Positions 18,332 through 29,388 are shown, counted from the stretch's first letter. The stretch: DNA of 64,000 nt from Phytophthora colocasiae (GCA_018806915.1 JAGKQI010000040.1:124001-188000), one strand, 5' to 3'. Made by a program: numbers and translations. Notes: generated by a model from the sequence alone, not told the origin.

Positions 18332-20873
18332 ATGGCTACAGACGTGGACGGGGACGTTGAAATGACCGTTCCGCAACCGGTATTTGAGGTAGTTCAGCCT
18401 CCGAGCCTGAGTGCCTGGGACCAGGCGTCGCTAATAGCCTGGGTGAGGCAGCGCCGCCAGTATGAAGCCAAGATTCGCAACCGCTGCTCTGTGACTGGTG
18501 AGCAATATGATCACATTGTCACCTCGATCCGCAACTCGATCGAACCACGCATCTTGGACCACCTTGCTCGCTTCGTGCTGGAAGAAGCGAGTGGCTGACG
18601 TGACCGATGAAGACCTCGGCCTGGCGATTACACGGCGTTGCTCATCGCTGCAGAACAGCCACATCCCAGACATGGATCAGCTCTTCAAAGACAAACTGAA
18701 GATGGACCTTAGGATTGAGGACACCGAAGCTCGTGTGGTAGATTATTTCGTGCTATTTGATAAGATCGTGGAGGATCATGGTCTAGGTGGAATTCTGGGC
18801 AGTGGTCGTGAAAATGAACCGAATTATGACGAACGCATGAAGCTACGGTGCAAGTATTTGCTAAAGAATATTGCGCCCGATATGTTGAAGCTGGAGATGG
18901 AGCGCCTAACCATCGCCAAACCAGTCTTGAAGAAGGACGACATCGCGCTCTACGAGGCGTTAGTGGAACGTGCCCGTGAGCAGCAGCATTATCATAGACT
19001 CTCCAAAGAAATCAAGCAAGTGGATAAGACTTCTATCAACCCGAGGACAAACAGCAGCAGCAAGAAACCGGCATCTTCGTTCAAGAGCAAAGTCTCGCAG
19101 AATCAGCAGCAAGCAGGCAGCAAGAGTAACCAGAAAGCGCCTGAAGATGCGAAACCACGCGCTCCGCCGCGCGATGGTTGTCTCGTGTGCAAGGGAGCAC
19201 ACTGGGCGAAAGATTGCCCCACTGCTAGCGAAGAGGAGAAGGCAGCAGCTTTAAAACGCATGAATGATATGAGGAACCAGCGCTTACGTGCAAAGACTGT
19301 AAGATCAATGGTGCAGCCCGGTGATCGTGCTGCCATTTTGAATGGAAAGTTGGAAGTTCCTTTCCGGGCAGATACCGGTGCAGACTACGACGTAATTACA
19401 CGCCGCCTAGTGCAGGAGATTACTAAACTGGATGCTGAACTCGAGGTGAAGAAGCTAGCAGTACCCATGGAAGTTGAAGTGGCTGATGGACGAGTTGTGC
19501 AATGCAACGAACAATGTGAAGTAGACGTCCAGCTATTAACGGCTGCTGGACCGGTAAATTTGCGCAGAGTGCAATGTTTGGTGATTGAAGGCGACGCGGA
19601 CGAGTTTTTGCTTGGTGATCGGACGTTAAAGTCGCTCGGAATCAATGTTGATCAGCTACTAGAACAACTTGCGGCCAAAGTCGGCCCAGATGATGATGTG
19701 GATGACATTCCAGAGGATGATATTGTAGGCGAGACAACTCAATCGGAGATAATGGAACGCCTTGATGTCAGCGGATAGACGATGCGGTGAAGGCGGGATT
19801 TCCGCAAGAATTGGTGAAAGCGCTACGGGAAGCAGCAACGGATGAGTTAGATCTATGGAGAACAAAGTTAGGTGCGGACCCGCCGGCAAAACTTGAACCA
19901 CTGCGCGTTGTCCTGGTCGATGGCTCTGCGCCATATCGAACGAAGCCTCGACAATACTCGAGGCAAAACCAAGTTCCTTCGGGAATATGGCCGTCAACTG
20001 GAAGAGTTTGAGCTCGTGGTACGCAACAATCAGAGCCGGTGGGCATGTGCTGCCATTCCGGTTCGCAAGAAGGGTCCCATCGAAGACTTTCGCTGCGCTA
20101 CCGATTACCGTCCGGTTAACAAGCGCACTGTCCCCATCGCTGGGGCAATGCCGAATCTCCTCGTGGTGATTGCGAAGGTCAAGGTGCTTGTTTCTTCGCA
20201 ACATTTGATCTCTTTAAGGGATTCTGGCAGCTATTGCTGCACCCTGACTGCCGTGAATTTTTCAGCTTCATTACGAATGATACTGTGTACACACCCACGC
20301 GGGTGCCACAGGGGCCACCGACTCGCCAATCCACTTCCAAACCAAATGCAGGAGGTCTTTCGTGACATGCTGTATGACAACGTGCTGATCTGGGTGGACG
20401 ACATCGTTGTGTTCGCCAAGACAGCGGAAGAATTCATTGCAGTGCTTCGGAAGTTCTTTGCTCGGCTCCGAGAGTTCGGATTGAAGCTCAATGCCAACAA
20501 GAGCTGCCTATTTGCACGTGAGATTGCATGGTGTGGACGGCTAATTGATGGTGAGGGCGTCCGCCATGATCCGGAGCGAGTTGCTGCGTTGTGTTCACTA
20601 CCGCTTCCAGCCACGGCGGCTGATTTACAGAAGCTACTCTGTGCAGCCAATTGGCTACGTGAGTCCATTGTGCAGTTTGCCCAGTTCGCAGCTCCGCTTC
20701 AAGTGAAATTAGAGAAGGCCTTTGATGGACACAGTCGAAAGAAGCGCTACGCAGAAGGACTCACGCTCACGTGGACGTCGGACGAGCAGACTCAATACCG
20801 AGAGTTCCTTGACTGTGTGGCCTGGTCAACGAGACTAGCGTTACCGAGTGAGACGGCTACCGTGTGTGTGTGA
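18332..20873 (+). pseudogene. Gypsy unit 2: gag-protease-RT with frameshifts
   Basis: Copy of unit 1 offset by about 4891 bp. Small length changes relative to unit 1 are seen at about 18580 (+1 G), 19769 (+2, with a stop soon after), 19958-19968 (two -1), 20182 (-1 A) and 20309 (+1 G). The domain content is the same as unit 1 but the frame is broken at each site. Base substitutions are almost absent, so most differences are single-base length changes in short runs. Confidence 0.85.
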
Positions 20874-22842
20874 CGACGGATGCTTCCGACCGAGGTTGGT
20901 CGCTAATCGTTTCTCAAGTGGAGATCTGGGACGATACTAAGAGTTTGACGGACCAACCTCATGAGCTTCTCATCTGCAAAGGCGGTATGTTTAAGGGAGC
21001 TCAGCTTCACTGGTCGATTGCAGAGAAGGAGGGGTACCCCATTATCAAGGCGGCCAAGGACTTAGAGTATTTGCTGCATCGAGCAGCAGGATTTAAGCTG
21101 TTCTGCGATCACGCCAATTTGATCCAGATCTTCTGCCCCCACACTGAAATCCGCAAGCATGTGCGCGGGAAGCTACAACGTTGGGCCTTTATGCTGTCGG
21201 ACTATCGCTACGAAATTGAACATGTCAAGGGATCTGACAATGTGTGGGCAGACTTAGTGTCTCGCTGGCTTGTTCCCGCTGAAACACCTCACGTTACAGT
21301 CAAAGCTGTTCGCACTCGGGGGTCTCGCGAAATCTCACGTCTTCGACCGCTCACTGATGAAACTTTCGTGTGGCCTTCGTTGGCACACGTTGAAGAAGCC
21401 CAGCGACGCTATCACCGCTTTGCGCCGTCTGGTGCTACTGAGTCGACCGTTTCGGGGACTATGCTTCTTCTAGTGGAGGGGAAGGTGTGGATTCCCACTC
21501 AAGCAAAGGACCTGATCGCGCGGATTCTTGTCGTTGCTCACTGCGGCGTGAATGCACACCGAGGAGCCGACGTGATGCTTCGCCAGCTGCAGGCGCAGTA
21601 CTGCATAAAGTCGATGGAAAAACTGGTGAAGGAATTCGTTGCAGGATGCTTACTGTGTAAGCATATCAAGGGCAGCCGACTCATACAAAGGCCATGGAGT
21701 GAGCAGCGTGACCCAGCAGGGCGCAACGAGGTACTGCATTTCGACTTCCTGTTCATGGGAGATTCGTACGGAAGCACGCGCTATTTACTAGTTCTGAAGG
21801 ATGAATTAACTCATTACTGTGAGTTAGTGCCAAGCGATTCCCTACAAGCTCAGTGACAGTGGCAGCTATACTGGACTGGGCAAAACGTTTTGGACTGCCA
21901 GCGATGTGGGTATCCGACAACGGAACTCATTTCAAGAATGAGCTGATGGAAAACCTGCGGGAGCGATTGAAGGCATTGCACACGTTCGCGCCGGTGTATA
22001 CTCCGTGGGTAAACGGCACAGTTGAGCGCCTCAACCGAGACATCCTCCAAGTTGTCAGGGCGCTTCTATTGGAATATCAACTTGACACCAAAAGCTGGGA
22101 GCATTTGATGCCTCTTGTACAGAGCGAACTTAAACCAGACACCTGTGAATTCACTCGGTGGGAAGGCACCACTGGAGCTTTTACAGGCCTCCAAGTGCCA
22201 ACGCAGCTAGACACGGGATTGCTACCCCGTACGATGCATACCAAGGACAAGTTGATGAAGATTAGCCTGGAGACTGTGGACGAGGAGCTTGAGACGTTGC
22301 GTGATAGCCTACAATCGATGCATCAAGAGGTTGTGGACCGAAAAGAGAAGACTAGACTCTACCAGAAAATGGCTAAAGAAGGGAAACTCGAGAACTTCAG
22401 CGTCGGAGACTATGTACTTTGGTCCCGAGTCGACGAGCGACTGCGGGGCAATAAGCTGATGGTGCGTTGGGTGGGTCCTTATCGCGTGACTACAGCCAAC
22501 CAGTATTCTTTCACTATTGAGCACCTCCTTACTGGGGATTCCTTTGAAGTACACGGATCTAGACTCAAGTACTACGACGACGCGAGCATGGATGTCGATG
22601 AGGAAGTTCTGGAACACGTTGCGAAGCAAGGCATCGTTCTCGGCGTCGAGTGTTTCCGTGGCCATCGCTACAATACCGCGACGAAACAGTGGGAACTTCT
22701 AGTATCCTGGCGAGGCCTACAGGACATTGAAGACTCATGGGAGCCACTTCAAGCAATGCAGCGTGACGTTCCTAACCTAGTGGCTACCTACGCAGAGCAC
22801 CAAGCCGATGAAGAGTTCCTTGCTCAACTAGACGAAGCCTGA
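20864..22842 (+). pseudogene. Gypsy unit 2: RNase H-integrase-chromodomain with frameshifts
   Basis: Same content as the unit 1 second frame. A missing C at about 21840 breaks the frame ahead of the integrase core. A +1 near 22122 and a -1 near 22178 leave a short out-of-frame stretch after integrase. The chromodomain end is unchanged. The integrase catalytic blocks are readable in the rightward frame from 21853. Confidence 0.85.
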
Positions 22843-22907
22843 CACCCTCAAAACATCATCGCCCCGTGCGGTTACATATACAAGAGCGGCAGACTCTGGG
22901 GAGGCAG

Positions 22908-23115
22908 TGTGGCCAGCCCTGGCCGATCTCGTGTCCGCCGCCATGCATGTTGCAAATCTAGGGCAAAGCACAAGTTGGTGCTTGGAGTTCTAGAATGCGT
23001 ATTCTAGAAGCTGTACGAGTTCGTAGACGTGGCCTAGAAGCAAGGCCAAGCAGTACTTAGAGCTTTGAGATAACCAACACAATTCAATTTGCTTTCCTTT
23101 GTACTGGAGACCACA
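22908..23115 (+). repeat. LTR 3 of gypsy array
   Basis: 208 bp, identical by eye to LTRs 1 and 2. It is followed by GAGGC at 23116-23120, the right copy of the target duplication, and then by the EF-hand host gene. Confidence 0.93.
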
Positions 23116-24444
23116 GAGGCCCAACACGTCATCACCTGTAAGTTTAGGGGGCAACAAACTTTCCAATCCCATCGAAATGAGGCCGGTCACGAGTCCTATC
23201 AAGCATCCCAGGAGAGATCCTGTCCATTCGATGTTTCGAATATGCCGCATTATCTCCACTGGGAAGCCGTATATTTGCTCAGGTATGATCTCCTTCTTTT
23301 GAAGCTCTAGACCACCGAGAAAGTTAAATCTGCTCTTGGTAGGCTCAACAATAGGGACGACAATTTCTTGCTGATTTATGGGCTGAAGCTGTGCAATTCG
23401 TGCTCTCATACCAAATCGAGCGGATAGACTGACAGCAAGTGTTGCTCGTTTCACGCGTTTAAGACGCTCCTTCGACACACGTGTGAGAAACTCGACCCCC
23501 ATGCGTTCCATTCGGGAAAGATAACTTCTCGGGATTTCATCCCCTGATACAGCTCCCCGTCGCAACCGTTTGCGCGTTGGTTGTTGTCGTCTATCGGCTG
23601 AAGCATGAATAAAGGATGGCAATTCGATAAAAAGGTCCACTGAAAAGTATTTGTGCAACGCAGAGCTACTGCTTTCCAGGCCACCCAGTGAATCTTGCCA
23701 TGCTGCACACAAAAAGTCGCTCCACTCAATACACCCATCGTTGTTCGGATCCAGTCGCTCTTGGATTGCATCGAGCTCTTCGTCACTGAGCATGAGACCG
23801 AGCTTCTGAAGAGCAATCTCCAGCTCAGTTCGCGAAATATCGTGGCTGCCGTCCGTATCGCAGCGGTTGTACGCGTTTTTCAATGGTTTGCACCTCGCCA
23901 CGAAACTTGGGGGCGGGAGTGGCCGTTGCTCTTGCGTGCATCGTATGATGAGCGAGCGGCACATTTCCAAAAAGGCGTCAAAGGTGACAACTTCGCCTCT
24001 ATTGAGTTTTCCGCTTGCTGTCGTTCCAATTGCCTGGACCTCCGCAGAAGTGGCTCCCATTATTCTCATCAATACCAACAACTCGTTCGGTGTCACTGCA
24101 TTGTCTTCATCAGCGTCGCAGGCGTGAAAAAGCGCACGCAGTCGCCGCATATACTCTTCCCCGACTTCTTCATTTAAGCTTAAGGGACGTCGAGCGTTCA
24201 GCCGCCTCGCCACCACAGCTGCAAACAGTGTCGCCTTGCGCCTCCTCAACGCTTCGTTTGCTGAACCAAGTTCCATTTGCCCTCGAGAGCGCTTCTTGGA
24301 GCTCGACGACGACTGCGAAGAGCTGATTAAAGCGGCCGACGGATATCGAAGATCAGCGCTATCGGTTGGGAGTGGCGGCTGAGTGATACCTGTGAGCGAT
24401 GGCAGTCTGACGCTTGCGACCGGCGCGACTTTCGTCATTATCAT
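23116..24444 (-). pseudogene. EF-hand membrane protein, N-terminal part (split by gypsy array)
   Basis: From ATG 24444 (MIMTKVAPVASV) 443 codons are open to the array boundary. There is a Ser-rich N-terminus and three EF-hands: residues about 101-130 (loop DADEDNAVTPNE), 187-216 (DTDGSHDISRTE) and 223-252 (DPNNDGCIEWSD). A degenerate fourth lies between the first two (SGKLNRGEVVTFD). Near the end is a membrane segment LLGCLIGLVTGLISMGL, followed by PPKLTGDDVLGL. Calcium binding is well supported. The full 810-residue protein would have N-terminal EF-hands and at least two membrane helices, like a family of uncharacterised oomycete membrane proteins. Transcription into the LTR would add an aberrant tail here. 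Confidence 0.88.
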
Positions 24445-25853
24445 GTAGCAGTGAGAGATGGCTGAGAGTATATGCGCGTTGGGATCGAGTATGAGTATAA
24501 ATAACAAAAGAGCTTTTCACAACTCACAACGCATCCGGCCAGCACTCGATCATCCAGGATCGAGCTCGTTCGACACAGCTCATACTTCATCTGACCCGAC
24601 GTACCCACCCAAGTAGCGCTGAAACCGTACACTGTCTACACTGGCACCCGAAGTGTTCGCCATGAAGGTGAAGGACCTGTTGGGGCTCAATCTCGTCGGT
24701 GACTACGTATCCGATTACGGCGCACAGCATTTCAGTCGATCCACCGCGTGCTCGGGTTTGACGTCAAGGTGAAGACCCTGGAGAAGAACTGCAACAGGGG
24801 AGGGGGCTGCATCTAGCTGCAATGGATCGGGTCGAACGGTGGACGCCATCAGTGCACGCATGCGATATCCTCGAACGGCATCCCACTGACGCCGGCCAGT
24901 AACTCATTGTTGCCCCAGTCACTTCAACTTCGCAACCAAAGACGTGTCTGAACCCTTCGGAACCGATGACGCTGTTAGAGAAGACTGAGCCCCTGCGCAC
25001 ACAGCGAAGGAGCCGATAATCGATCCCTCCACCGGCATGTCTTGAACGTTCTTTCGGCAGCGGATACATCGAAAATATGCGACCAGGGCTCCCGAAAAAT
25101 ATATTTACTGGAAATACAATACAATATTATCGTCAAAATATTTAATTTTTCTGAATCCCAAACTTGTTAAATAATTTATTTTTTGAGCTAACCTCCACTA
25201 ATTTATTGAAAAACTTTGAACCATGATAACGATTCCTAGCCATTGATTCCCAAAGAGATGATCTTCTTTTTGCGTGTGAACAGGTCGTATTGGGACGTCC
25301 GGACGGTGGATGAGTGCATGTAAGCAGTGTCAAGTTGCTCAGGTTTTAGCATCGCAGTTTACTGAGTAACAACGTTTTGATCTTGTATTGGAATTATTGA
25401 TGCTCTTCCATGATGATACTGCATTATCTATTGCTAACTGCTGTGGCTGCGATAAATATTTTATTGCCTGTGCAGCTATCTATCAGTCTAAAATACAATA
25501 AACGGGAGCCCTGTATGCGACCGCTGTTTTAAGGTGCCTTCCTAAGGCCCCGACCTCGTCAACGCAGATTCGTACCTCACGATGCGCTGACTCGAAGCGT
25601 GATGCTGTATCTCATAGTGGGCGCGCTCCAGGACTTCAGGCAAGCGCTTGAGACCGGGCGTAATGCAGCTAGAGCAGACGCAGATCTTCTTCGACTTCAA
25701 GCAGGAGGCCATGCATCGTCCGGTTGCGGACCGGTATACCGCAGTGCGATTCTGAAGCAAGCTTAAGAATTACCGGTATTACTGGTAAAGCAATTTGAGA
25801 GTAATATATTTTCGACTGATGGTATTATATTTTTGCTTGATTGCCTGAAAGTG
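24445..25853. other. Intergenic 1.4 kb, possible gene relics
   Basis: The left end should contain the EF-hand gene promoter. At 24662-24812 two overlapping plus-strand frames read MKVKDLLGLNLVGDYVSDYG and, one shift later, SIHRVLGFDVKVKTLEKNC, which together look like a frameshifted relic of an unrecognised protein. A short frame at 25665-25756 ends FFDFKQEAMHRPVADRY. 25080-25530 is AT-rich without features. Nothing here is annotatable as a working gene. Confidence 0.35.
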
Positions 25854-26882
25854 ATGAAGCTGGGCGGGTTCGCGCTCAAGAAGGGCAAGAAGAAAGCGCT
25901 GGGGGCGTCTGCGGGCTTCTCATCCGCCACTCCGAGCGTCTCTACAGCACCTGAGAAGGTCTTCGTGACGGACTTTAATCCAGACGCGCCGGCGCCGCTT
26001 ACGGACGATGGACAGAAGCCGCTGGTCATCCCCTTATTGGAGACCAATACGTGGTCGGAGGACCTAAATAAAAAGCCGAAACAAGGCACTAGTGACGTTG
26101 ACACAGGTCCGCGGTCCGCGGACGAACAGGCAGCAGCCGAGATCCTCGCGGAGACCCAAGCAGCCAAGTCACAGAGCGACGACACAAGACAGAGAGACCT
26201 AGTGATCCCCATCAGCGACAAGAGAGAGCAGAAGCGCGCGGAATTGTTCCAGGACGACGATAAGCGGCCTAAAAGCGACCAGAAGAAGCCCATTTTACAG
26301 CAGAATGTGGTCCCGGGGCTTGACGAGCTGCAGGACGTTACGGACAAGTACCGACATGATGTGGCACTGCGTCCTGAAGCCCCAGACGTGCACAGTGACG
26401 TGTATGAGTCCGTCCCAGTGGAAGCCTTTGGGGCGGCTCTGCTACGAGGAATGGGCTGGAAAGGAGATGTGGACCCAGACGATATGGGTGTCGCCCCGCA
26501 GCCGAGACATAAGCTGCTAGGACTTGGCGCTACCAAGAGACCGAAAATGCCTGGAGAGGACAAGAAAAAGCGGAAGAAGCGGAAGGACGACAAGGACGAC
26601 AAGAACCAGGATAGACGCTCGGGTCTCAACATGGACAAACCTCGCAGAGAAGACAAGGAGTCACACAGCAGCAGAAGAAATCGATCACCGGACAGGGACA
26701 GTCGACGCAGAAGCCGCAGTCGCTCGGAACGACGGAAGCGCAGTCGCAGTCGGAGCCAAGATCGCCGTCGAGAGAGGGACCGGGAGCTAGATCGTCGGGG
26801 CAGAGAACGACATCGCGACCGTGATCGTGACAGACGCAGTCGCAGTCGGAGTCGCTCGAGCCGACACAGCCGCAGACGTTAA
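25854..26882 (+). CDS. G-patch/RS splicing factor, Spp2/GPKOW-like
   Basis: The 342-residue product has an N-terminal basic segment LGGFALKKGKKKALGA and a central motif VPVEAFGAALLRGMGWKGD (about 187-205). That motif is the signature of the Spp2/GPKOW/MOS2 family, whose G-patch activates the DEAH helicase Prp2/DHX16 in the spliceosome. From about 255 on it is a long RS/RD-rich tail (SRRRSRSRSERRKRSRSRS). The chosen ATG at 25854 starts directly at the conserved N-terminus; an upstream TTG is not a credible start. KOW domains of the longer animal and plant members are absent, so this resembles the short fungal type with an added RS tail. Nuclear. Confidence 0.85.
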   Translation: MKLGGFALKKGKKKALGASAGFSSATPSVSTAPEKVFVTDFNPDAPAPLTDDGQKPLVIPLLETNTWSEDLNKKPKQGTSDVDTGPRSADEQAAAEILAETQAAKSQSDDTRQRDLVIPISDKREQKRAELFQDDDKRPKSDQKKPILQQNVVPGLDELQDVTDKYRHDVALRPEAPDVHSDVYESVPVEAFGAALLRGMGWKGDVDPDDMGVAPQPRHKLLGLGATKRPKMPGEDKKKRKKRKDDKDDKNQDRRSGLNMDKPRREDKESHSSRRNRSPDRDSRRRSRSRSERRKRSRSRSQDRRRERDRELDRRGRERHRDRDRDRRSRSRSRSSRHSRRR

Positions 26883-27000
26883 CGGGAAGAAGGCACGTTG
26901 GACAAGGAAAAAGTCTACAATAAGATAGATACAGGAGCTTGGTCTGTACAGAAGCTCTCCACCAGGTATGTCAGCGAACTACGAATGAACTTGACTCTGT

Positions 27001-27723
27001 CTACTGATTCTTGTTACTACTGGCGCTGCTACTGTTGTTGCTGGTGTCGTTGTCTTCTTCTAACAATGACGTGTCGAGTTGCAAAGGCAACGGCGGAATG
27101 GACGTACAGATGTCGCCTAAGCTGTTGAGCAGACAAGGAAACGTTAGCAAAACCTCAAGAACCCAGCAACACGTCAAGACGTACGCAGAGAGCACCGTCT
27201 CGCAGTTATCCCGGAACTTGAGCATCTGCGTGCGATTCTCGTCAGCTTTGCCGTTCAGCAGGTTCGTGCGCATCGTGTTGATCGCCAGAACGTTCTCCTG
27301 CAGTAGAGCTGCCAGTCGCGCTTCCTCCAGTTCGGCCGACGGCTGGTTCGGCTCTTGGTACGGCTCGATCTTCATGCGCTTGGAGACAGCAGCAGGTTGA
27401 CCGGCGGCCGCCTGAACGGACGGGCCGTTCGGATACCCCAGCGCTTTCACTTTGAAGGCCACGTCACGCACGCATTTCCGCGGCAGCGTGGCGGCGATCT
27501 TGATGTAGCGCGTGACGTTGTCGAACTGGTCGGCGGGGAACTGCGAGAGCCCGGCGTGCAACGTCTGTAGCTCTTGCTGCGTCCAGGCTGCTTGGGCGGT
27601 CGAATAGACGACAGTGGGCGAAATGGACGGCAGGTAGTCGGAGGCCTGGGGCGATGACAGGAACCCCATGCTGCTCATGGACTGCTTGGCGCTGGCGGAC
27701 GCGCTTGGAGGTAACGTGGTCAT
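27001..27723 (-). CDS. SANT/Myb-like protein resembling the DUF3755 family (one intron)
   Basis: A SANT-like region reads AWTQQELQTLHAGLSQFPADQF followed by YIKIAATLPRKCVRDVAFKV (about residues 45-90). A nuclear-type basic patch SKRMKIEP and a helical segment LEEARLAALLQENVLAINTMRTNLL come next, the order seen in the plant/protist DUF3755 family of Myb-like proteins. A 63 bp GT-AG intron lies at 27122-27184 (donor GTACGT, acceptor AACAG). It is a multiple of three with no stop, so unspliced RNA would stay in frame and add 21 hydrophobic residues. I prefer ATG 27723 (MTTLPPSASAS) over 27792, which would leave only 13 bp to the divergent neighbour. Nuclear function is inferred. Confidence 0.7.
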   Translation of the reverse strand: MTTLPPSASASAKQSMSSMGFLSSPQASDYLPSISPTVVYSTAQAAWTQQELQTLHAGLSQFPADQFDNVTRYIKIAATLPRKCVRDVAFKVKALGYPNGPSVQAAAGQPAAVSKRMKIEPYQEPNQPSAELEEARLAALLQENVLAINTMRTNLLNGKADENRTQMLKFRDNCETVLSAYVLTCCWVLEVLLTFPCLLNSLGDICTSIPPLPLQLDTSLLEEDNDTSNNSSSASSNKNQ

Positions 27724-27805
27724 GGTAGAAAGCAATGTAAGGGCGCCCCCTCGACGCCCCCGACGGTTTGGCATATCTTCGACCCGTGTCATAGATTAAT
27801 TGACC
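27724..27805. promoter_or_regulatory. Short bidirectional promoter region
   Basis: Only 82 bp separate the preferred start of the SANT-like gene (minus) and the start of the PA-isochorismatase gene (plus), so both must share promoter sequence. No clear initiator was recognised. Confidence 0.45.
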
Positions 27806-29301
27806 ATGTTCTGGCCGTTCCTGGAGCTGCAAGACCAGCTCGTCTATTGTCCATTGGCCGATTTCGGCACCATTGGAGTACGGGAAGGCCAGGATATCTA
27901 TGCGCAGGCTGTCGTGGCTCAACCGGTGACGGCGCACGTGCCGTTGAAGAACGCGTGTGAGTTGAAGGGGAAGATCGCGGTGTTACAACGCGGCATCTGC
28001 GACTTTGTGTCGAAGGTTTTGCACGCGCAACAAGCAGGTGCCGTGGCTGTGTTGATGGCCAACAACAGCGAGGAAGGAGGTGGAGAGGCTTTTGTTATGG
28101 ATGCAGGTCAGCGCCACGACCAGTTGGCAGACACCGTGACGATTCCTGCTCTGATGGTGTCGCGCGTGTGTGCAACGGAGATCTTCCAGCACATTCGGGA
28201 GGCATATCTCGACCGCAGAGAGCTGTACCTCACCATCAGGTTCCTTGGTGCGCAAACGGCGTCGCGGGTATTGGCCCAACAGGAGACGTTGGCTCAGCAA
28301 AGTCGGAATGCCGAACGCGACTTCGAACTCAAACAACAGCGGGAACAGCAGCAGCAAGAGGCAGCGAGTTTACTGCGGGATCGTCTGGGCAAGGCTGTAG
28401 CGAGCAAAGGATCAGTTGGGAGTGCTATAGCCACACCTAGCACCAGTGCGAGTGAGTTGGCGTTCGACTGGTCTCCAGCTTCTTCTGTGAAGAGTATTTG
28501 TACTTCAAGTCGTGAAGGAAGAGGAGACAACCAGAAGGAGCTGGAGATCGTGGAGGGAGCCCACGCGGCTACGTTGGCGATGCTGCATTGGTGTCCTATG
28601 ACGACGGCCTTGGTGATCTTGGACGTGCAGAACTTCTTCATGCGCCGACACGGCTACGGTGCTGAAGCGTTTGATACCCGTTCAAACCCCAAAAGCCCTA
28701 TCAAAGCTGTGGATGCGAAGTTTTACGAGGATGTAGACAACGTGCTCGTCCCGACGATCCAGGACGTACTGCTTGCTAGTCGCGCGACTGAGGGGATGGA
28801 AGTCATCTACTCCGTCGTGGAGAGTGCGACGCGCGATGGCCGTGAGAGATCTCGAGTACACAAACATGCTGGAATTCACGTGCCCAAGAACGGATTTGGC
28901 GCTCAAGTGCCCAAGCGAATCGCACCGGACGACGGGAATGATATCGTGTTGCCTCGCACTGGAGTCAAGTAAGTGTTAGCTGGATTGGTCTGTAGTGTGT
29001 CTGGATATTGATGATTGCTGTGTTGAACAGTGTGTTCGCAGCAACAAACCTCGACTATGTGCTACGGAACTTGATGGTTACGCACATCGTGGTCATGGGC
29101 ATCTCTGTACTGGGCAGTGTGGAGTCTTGTGTGCAGACAGCGTTAGATAGAGGCTACCAAGTTTCAGTCGTGAAAGAGGCGCTGTTTCCACTGACAGAAG
29201 GAGATTCCAAGAAGATTTCGATGCTCGAGAGCTTCTCTAGACGTGGTGTTCAGGTGGTTACGGCTGCTGAGTTTGTGGATAAGTTACAGTCTTTTGCCTA
29301 G
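27806..29301 (+). CDS. PA-domain/isochorismatase-like hydrolase fusion (one intron)
   Basis: Coding 27806-28968 and 29031-29301 (477 residues), with a 62 bp intron 28969-29030 (GTAAGT...AACAG). Residues about 15-135 form a protease-associated (PA) domain: VREGQDIYAQAVVAQ, CELKGKIAVLQRGICDFVSKVLHAQQAGAVAVLMANN and IPALMVSRV. A Gln-rich coiled segment (about 150-195) follows. The C-terminal half is an isochorismatase-like cysteine hydrolase: TALVILDVQNFF with the catalytic Asp, then across the splice site the FAATNLDYVLRNL block, and VVMGISVLGSVESCVQTA with the catalytic Cys. The usual catalytic Lys before the T(G/D) block is Arg here (LPRTGV), so activity may be altered. There is no signal peptide. 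This domain pairing is unusual. Confidence 0.82.
28969..29030 (+). other. Intron in the PA-isochorismatase gene
   Basis: GTAAGT donor at 28969 and AACAG acceptor ending 29030. Removing it joins ...TGV to VFAATNLDYVL in phase, matching the expected family sequence. Reading through gives a stop at once. Confidence 0.85.
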
Positions 29302-29388
29302 CTTCCAACAATCAATCCACTGGAAGGTGAGCTTATAATTATTTTACTGACCAAAGTTGTCCCATGAAACCACTGCAAGTTGAGCGTA

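Larger units (their letters stand above)
13126..23115 (+). mobile_element. Ty3/gypsy tandem array: LTR-internal-LTR-internal-LTR
   Basis: Three 208 bp LTRs (13126, 18017, 22908) share TGTGGCCAGCCC...GGAGACCACA ends, are separated by exactly 4891 bp each, and appear identical. Each internal region encodes gag, aspartic protease, RT, RNase H, integrase and a chromodomain. A single 5 bp duplication (GAGGC) flanks the outer ends. The array splits the EF-hand protein gene. Purine-rich GGGGAGGCAG immediately precedes the second and third LTRs and is the likely polypurine tract. Identical LTRs indicate a very young insertion or assembly duplication. Confidence 0.92.

Noticed and set aside
24764..25069. 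101-codon minus-strand frame upstream of the EF-hand gene
   Set aside because: No motif and irregular Cys/Arg-rich composition. It overlaps a relic on the other strand.
25763..26656. 297-codon frame antisense to the G-patch protein
   Set aside because: Ser-rich shadow of the charged coding sequence; the sense frame has a clear family motif.
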